This document shows, piece by piece, positions 5,965-9,065 of a stretch of DNA of 9,065 nucleotides (positions are counted from its first letter, which is position 1; each line of letters opens with the position of its first letter). The notes under the pieces are model-generated. The model did no database searches. It saw only the letters and a list, made by a program, of their open reading frames with translations, and had not been told where the DNA came from. The position numbers and the translations under genes were made by a program. The stretch is from Fidelibacterota bacterium (GTDB lineage: Bacteria > Fidelibacterota > JAANXI01): NCBI GenBank assembly GCA_018263365.1, contig JAANXI010000104.1, positions 1-9,065 of the forward strand. Reading direction: 5' to 3'.

Positions 5965-7017
5965 ATGAAATATATATTCCCAGTGATGGTTATAGCGTCG
6001 GTACTCTTAACTTCCTGCGCAACTCAGTTTTCAGATGGAGAGCAAATGCCCCCTCCGGATGGAAAATACGATACTCATTTCCCGATACAGGATGCCACCT
6101 CCGCACTTGATGCCATGGTGCATTCCGTTAAAAAACTCCACAGCAGTGTGTTTTACCGCAGTTTTACTCTGTCCCGGGAAAGCAAAATCACCAGAGATGA
6201 TTTGGCGCGTGATCATAGCGAAACAGTTGCCGTCGGCGATACCATTTTCAACCAATCCGTCATTGGTTCGGCCACCATAATCCTTTCTGAACCAAACAAA
6301 GCGGCCCTGCTGACCAGCGGCCATGTCGTGGATTTTCCGGATACCATCGTTTATTATTTCCCCGAGTCGCCGGATACCCCCGAGGATACGTACGTCTGGA
6401 TCGTCGCCTATAAAATCCGCCAGAACAACTATATCACTGCCTTGCCCGTAGATGCAGAGCTCGAGATAATCGCCCTGGACTCGAAACTCGATGTCGCTCT
6501 CCTTGGGACCCGCTTTTCCGCACCGAAAGAACTGCCGCTCCCCCGTTTTAATTATCCTCCGGGTCATACCGATGAGTTAACCTGGGGACACGTGGTGTAC
6601 CTTGCAGGCTATCCACTGGGGCATCACATGATCACGGATGGAATGGTAAGTCGGACTAGCTCGTCCAGGCGGCGGTCGTTTCTCATTGATGCCAGTTTTA
6701 ACCAGGGGATGAGCGGCGGACCGGTTGTCGCGATTCGCGATGGCGCCCCCAATTTTGAACTGGTGGGGCTTGCGAACGCCGTTGCAGCAGAGTCCCAATA
6801 CGTGCTGATCCCTGCCGGAAAGGAGTCCGAAATAAAGATGGAAGGCATCAAAAATTTGCCATATGAGGGCAAAATATTTACTCAACTCTCGAAGCAAATT
6901 CGGTATGGTGTCACATTTGTGGTTCCCATCGAAGATATTATCCAATTCCTTACGGAGCATCGGGAGATACTTTCTGACCGGGGTTATGATTTATCTGAAC
7001 TTTTCTTTTCTGACTGA
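5965..7017 (+). CDS. Trypsin-like serine protease lipoprotein (S1 fold, intact catalytic triad)
   Basis: The product is 350 aa. The N-terminus has a lipobox LLTSC with Cys18, so the protein is probably a membrane-anchored lipoprotein facing the periplasm or outside. After a polar linker (residues 19-90), the chymotrypsin-fold pattern follows: TSGH with His120, LDSKLDVALLG with Asp176 and FNQGMSGGPVV with Ser250, the order and spacing of the S1 His-Asp-Ser triad. Between His and Asp there is an acidic, proline-rich loop (about 132-143). GYPLGHHMITDGMVS at 215-229 matches the strand before the active serine in trypsin-like and HtrA-type enzymes. No PDZ domain follows; the C-terminus (about 315-350) is a short helix with acidic end. 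The start is supported by GGAG four nt upstream. It is divergent from the cassette block, with no clear operon partner. Role inferred: protein processing or quality control in the envelope. Confidence 0.88.
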   Translation: MKYIFPVMVIASVLLTSCATQFSDGEQMPPPDGKYDTHFPIQDATSALDAMVHSVKKLHSSVFYRSFTLSRESKITRDDLARDHSETVAVGDTIFNQSVIGSATIILSEPNKAALLTSGHVVDFPDTIVYYFPESPDTPEDTYVWIVAYKIRQNNYITALPVDAELEIIALDSKLDVALLGTRFSAPKELPLPRFNYPPGHTDELTWGHVVYLAGYPLGHHMITDGMVSRTSSSRRRSFLIDASFNQGMSGGPVVAIRDGAPNFELVGLANAVAAESQYVLIPAGKESEIKMEGIKNLPYEGKIFTQLSKQIRYGVTFVVPIEDIIQFLTEHREILSDRGYDLSELFFSD

Positions 7018-7118
7018 GCAAGGCCACCTTTTTTCACATCATCCCATGGAATTATGGCCGTTCTTTTCTAAGTTTTGGTAGTAAAAGATAATCCGAAAAA
7101 ATTTAATGGGGAGTTCGT

Positions 7119-7466
7119 ATGAATATCCAAATCATTGGTACCAAGAGCTGTCAGGATACCCGCAAGGCCGAGCGCTTTTTCAAGGAGCGCCGCATTCCGA
7201 TCCAGTTTCGGGATCTGAAGGAAAAGGGGCTAAGCAAAGGCGAGCTCAATCGCATCACCCAAAAGTATGACGCCGACGATCTCATTGATACGGAAAGCAA
7301 GCAATACAAGAAACGCCAGATGGAGTACATGGTGTACGATGCTGAAGAAGAAATTCTGGAAGATCCGCTGCTGCTGAAAACGCCGATTGTGCGTAACGGC
7401 AAGCACAAGGCTGTGGTCGGCCATGCGCCGGATGTGTGGCAGCAATGGATCGATGAAGTGGATTAG
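7119..7466 (+). CDS. ArsC/Spx-superfamily thioredoxin-fold protein (arsenate-reductase-like)
   Basis: The product is 115 aa, the usual length for the ArsC family (COG1393). The N-terminal strand leads into GTKSCQDTRKA, where Cys11-x3-Arg15 matches the CX3R catalytic motif of glutaredoxin-dependent arsenate reductases rather than the CXXC of redox-sensing Spx. A helical insert typical of the family follows (residues 38-82), then LLKTPIVRNGK with the cis-proline Pro89 and Arg92, and a final PDVWQQW helix. By family it is a cytoplasmic thiol oxidoreductase; there are no arsenite export or arsR genes nearby, so true arsenate reduction is uncertain and a general thiol role (as with YffB-like proteins) is equally likely. 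GGGGAG five nt before the ATG sets the start. It follows the protease gene by 101 nt on the same strand and may share its transcript. Confidence 0.88.
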   Translation: MNIQIIGTKSCQDTRKAERFFKERRIPIQFRDLKEKGLSKGELNRITQKYDADDLIDTESKQYKKRQMEYMVYDAEEEILEDPLLLKTPIVRNGKHKAVVGHAPDVWQQWIDEVD

Positions 7467-7781
7467 GATTCCATTAGAACGCAGATTTTCGCGGAAACAA
7501 AGGATAACCACAGAAAAAAAGACCTACAGAAAAATTTAGCCGCGAAGTACACGAAGAAACCGCAAAGAACAGATGAAACAGATAAACACGAACAAAACTG
7601 TTAGTTGTTTGTGGTTAGTGGTTTGTTGTGTAAAATTCCAAGACGTTTCAAGATCTTATAGGGTTTAGATAGGGTAATAATGTAATACAAAAAACCACTA
7701 ACTACCCACACCGAGCAACCCCCTCTAAAAAACAACTATAACACGGTTTTCACTTCAACACTCGAACACCTGAACACTTTT
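7467..7781. other. 315-bp convergent intergenic region with repeat-like sequence
   Basis: No gene is visible between the convergent arsC-like and aroC genes. The left part is purine-rich with recurring AACCACAGA, ACACGAAGAAA and CGCAAAGAA-type words, a composition often seen in dispersed intergenic repeats. The middle holds a 19-bp imperfect inverted repeat. Near 7757-7781 the phrase AACACTCGAACACCTGAACAC is a short degenerate tandem repeat. No clear bidirectional terminator was found. Confidence 0.55.
7611..7705. repeat. Imperfect 19-bp inverted repeat (GTTAGTGGTTT arms)
   Basis: GTTAGTGGTTT at 7614-7624 is perfectly complementary to AAACCACTAAC at 7692-7702, and the match extends to about 17 of 19 positions across 7611-7629 and the facing arm. 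The arms are 67 nt apart. A further partial copy (GTTAGTTGTTTGTGG) directly precedes the left arm. It may be a non-autonomous palindromic element or the transcript-end structure of the convergent genes. Confidence 0.55.
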
Positions 7782-8867
7782 TTACTGTTGTTGCATCTTC
7801 TGCCGTAACGCATGATCAGCTAACACAATTGCCATCATCGCCTCGCCGATGGGGACAAACCGCGGTACCAGGCACGGATCGTGTCGGCCGGTGGTTTTGA
7901 TGGAAGTTTCTTTGCCCTTTTCAGTGACTGTGTCCTGCTCCCGGGCCAGGGAACTCGTCGGCTTCACAACGCAGCGGACAACAATTGGCATTCCCGTTGA
8001 TATACCTCCAAGAATGCCGCCATGCCGATTCGTTTTTGTCCGTATCTCGTCGCCTTCCTGCACGAATTCGTCGTTATTTTCGCTGCCCCGGAGCCCCGCC
8101 GCGCCGAATCCGCTGCCGTATTCGAAGCCCAGAACCGCCGGGATGCTGAGCATGCCCTTTGCCAGGTCGGCTTTCAATTTATCGAACACCGGCTCGCCCC
8201 ATCCGGCGGGGACGTTCTTCGCCACAATTTCACTAATGCCGCCCAGCGAATCCAAATCTTTGCGTACTTCCTCAATCAATTCGATCATTTGCTCTGCGAC
8301 ACCGTCATCCGGGCACCGAACGATGTTAGACTCCACCTGCTCCAGCGTCACCTTTTCGGGTTCTTTAATTTCCGCGATGAGATCGCCAATCTGTTTCACG
8401 TATCCGACGATCTCTACATCGTAGTAATGCTTGAGGAATTTTTTCGCAACCGCTCCGGCGGCAACGCGTACGTTCGTTTCCCGGGCGCTGGCGCGACCGC
8501 CGCCGCGATAGTCGCGAAATCCGTATTTCGCATCGTAGGTGTAATCAGCATGGCCGGGACGGTATTTCTCTTTGATTTCCGAATAATCACGGCTCCGCTG
8601 ATCTTCGTTGCGGATCAAAATTGCGATGGAGGCACCGGTGGTTTTTCCCTGGAACACGCCGGAGAGGATCTCCGCCTCGTCGGATTCTTTCCGCTGGGTG
8701 GTGACTTTGGACTGGCCGGGTCGGCGACGAATGAGATCCGGTGCCAAATCATCAATGGAAAGCGGTAACCCCGCCGGGACGCCATCGATGATCACAACGT
8801 TCCCCGGGCCGTGACTCTCGCCGGCGGTGGTGACTCGAAATGCCTGTCCGAAACTGTTGCCTGCCAT
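7782..8867 (-). CDS. aroC: Chorismate synthase
   Basis: The 361-aa product is complete and of normal length. It catalyses the last shikimate-pathway step in the cytoplasm, the 1,4-elimination of phosphate from EPSP to chorismate, using reduced FMN. All three family signatures are present: GESHGPGNVVIIDGVPAG at 16-33, GRASARETNVRVAAGAVA at 124-141 and RHDPCLVPRFVPIGEA at 328-343. The histidines that act as acids in known enzymes correspond to His19 and His106 (RPGHADYT), and Asp330 lies in the third signature. AGGA lies 8 nt before the ATG at 8867, supporting the start. It is convergent with the arsC-like gene and no other aromatic-pathway gene is in the window, so it may be transcribed alone or from a promoter beyond the right edge. 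Nothing looks broken or foreign. Confidence 0.98.
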   Translation of the reverse strand: MAGNSFGQAFRVTTAGESHGPGNVVIIDGVPAGLPLSIDDLAPDLIRRRPGQSKVTTQRKESDEAEILSGVFQGKTTGASIAILIRNEDQRSRDYSEIKEKYRPGHADYTYDAKYGFRDYRGGGRASARETNVRVAAGAVAKKFLKHYYDVEIVGYVKQIGDLIAEIKEPEKVTLEQVESNIVRCPDDGVAEQMIELIEEVRKDLDSLGGISEIVAKNVPAGWGEPVFDKLKADLAKGMLSIPAVLGFEYGSGFGAAGLRGSENNDEFVQEGDEIRTKTNRHGGILGGISTGMPIVVRCVVKPTSSLAREQDTVTEKGKETSIKTTGRHDPCLVPRFVPIGEAMMAIVLADHALRQKMQQQ

Positions 8868-8967
8868 GGTAAAATCCTGTATAGGTTAATGAGTGAGAAA
8901 CTTGCAGAGTTTTTCAGACGAAGGCAACGAAAAGATGGGGAGGCTGAAAGCCGAAACAAATTTTACC

Positions 8968-8993
8968 GCCCCGGGAGGGGCTCCTTCCGGAGC
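8968..8993. repeat. Two tandem GC-rich hairpins upstream of aroC
   Basis: GCCCC-GGGA-GGGGC (8968-8981) and GCTCC-TTCC-GGAGC (8980-8993) are two 5-bp stems with 4-nt loops that share the bases GC at 8980-8981. The rest of the right end (8868-9065) has no gene; after the hairpins it turns purine-rich (CGCTGAGCACGCAAAGAG and a run of nine A). The layout resembles a REP-type palindromic repeat followed by low-complexity spacer. On the minus strand it could also lie in the aroC leader. Confidence 0.45.
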
Positions 8994-9065
8994 AGAGGAC
9001 GCTGAGCACGCAAAGAGCAAAAAATCTCACTAAAGCAAAAAAAAAGAGAAACACCGAGATCGGAA

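Noticed and set aside
7467..7600. CRISPR-like repeat array
   Set aside because: The recurring CACAGA/CACGAAG words are short, irregularly spaced and degenerate, with no constant repeat or spacer length.
8022..8768. Plus-strand 248-codon open frame
   Set aside because: It lies entirely antisense to chorismate synthase, whose frame carries all three family signatures.

Overview
The window looks like a chromosomal stretch from a Gram-negative bacterium of the Fibrobacterota-Chlorobiota-Bacteroidota (FCB) sphere, for example Neomarinimicrobiota, Calditrichota or a relative. The grounds are a TonB-dependent receptor with an N-terminal carboxypeptidase-regulatory-like domain followed by a DUF4249-type lipoprotein, a secreted M64-family metallopeptidase, and several lipoproteins. 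The exact phylum is inference; no rRNA or other marker gene is present.

Left part (1-4844, all minus strand): a TonB-dependent receptor gene (4844-2469) overlaps a DUF4249-like lipoprotein gene (2472-1546) by ATGA. After 250 bases with two related hairpins comes a secreted M64 metallopeptidase gene (from 1295) that runs off the left edge. Receptor plus surface lipoprotein form a likely outer-membrane uptake pair. The peptidase may supply peptides, but that link is inferred from position only.

Middle (4845-5964): an A+T-rich gene for a lipoprotein with a CBM-like, probably beta-sandwich domain lies just upstream of the receptor. It has the anatomy of an integron gene cassette: short 5' leader, a single gene, and immediately after the stop a 57-base attC-like hairpin whose outer arm (TGCACACAAC) is the perfect complement of the sequence at the other end of the insert. 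The cassette would run from 5532 to 4868 and ends only a few bases from the receptor's Shine-Dalgarno-like sequence. No integrase is in the window. This is the most interesting feature here. Upstream of it is about 430 bp of A+T-rich DNA with direct and inverted repeats and only doubtful tiny ORFs.

Right part (5965-9065): a lipoprotein with a complete trypsin-like His-Asp-Ser triad (+), a small ArsC/Spx-superfamily thioredoxin-fold protein (+), then a convergent complete chorismate synthase gene aroC (-). The gaps on either side of aroC hold dispersed-repeat-like material: a 19-bp imperfect inverted repeat and purine-rich CACGAAG/CGCAAAG-type sequence at 7467-7781, and two tandem GC-rich hairpins at 8968-8993.
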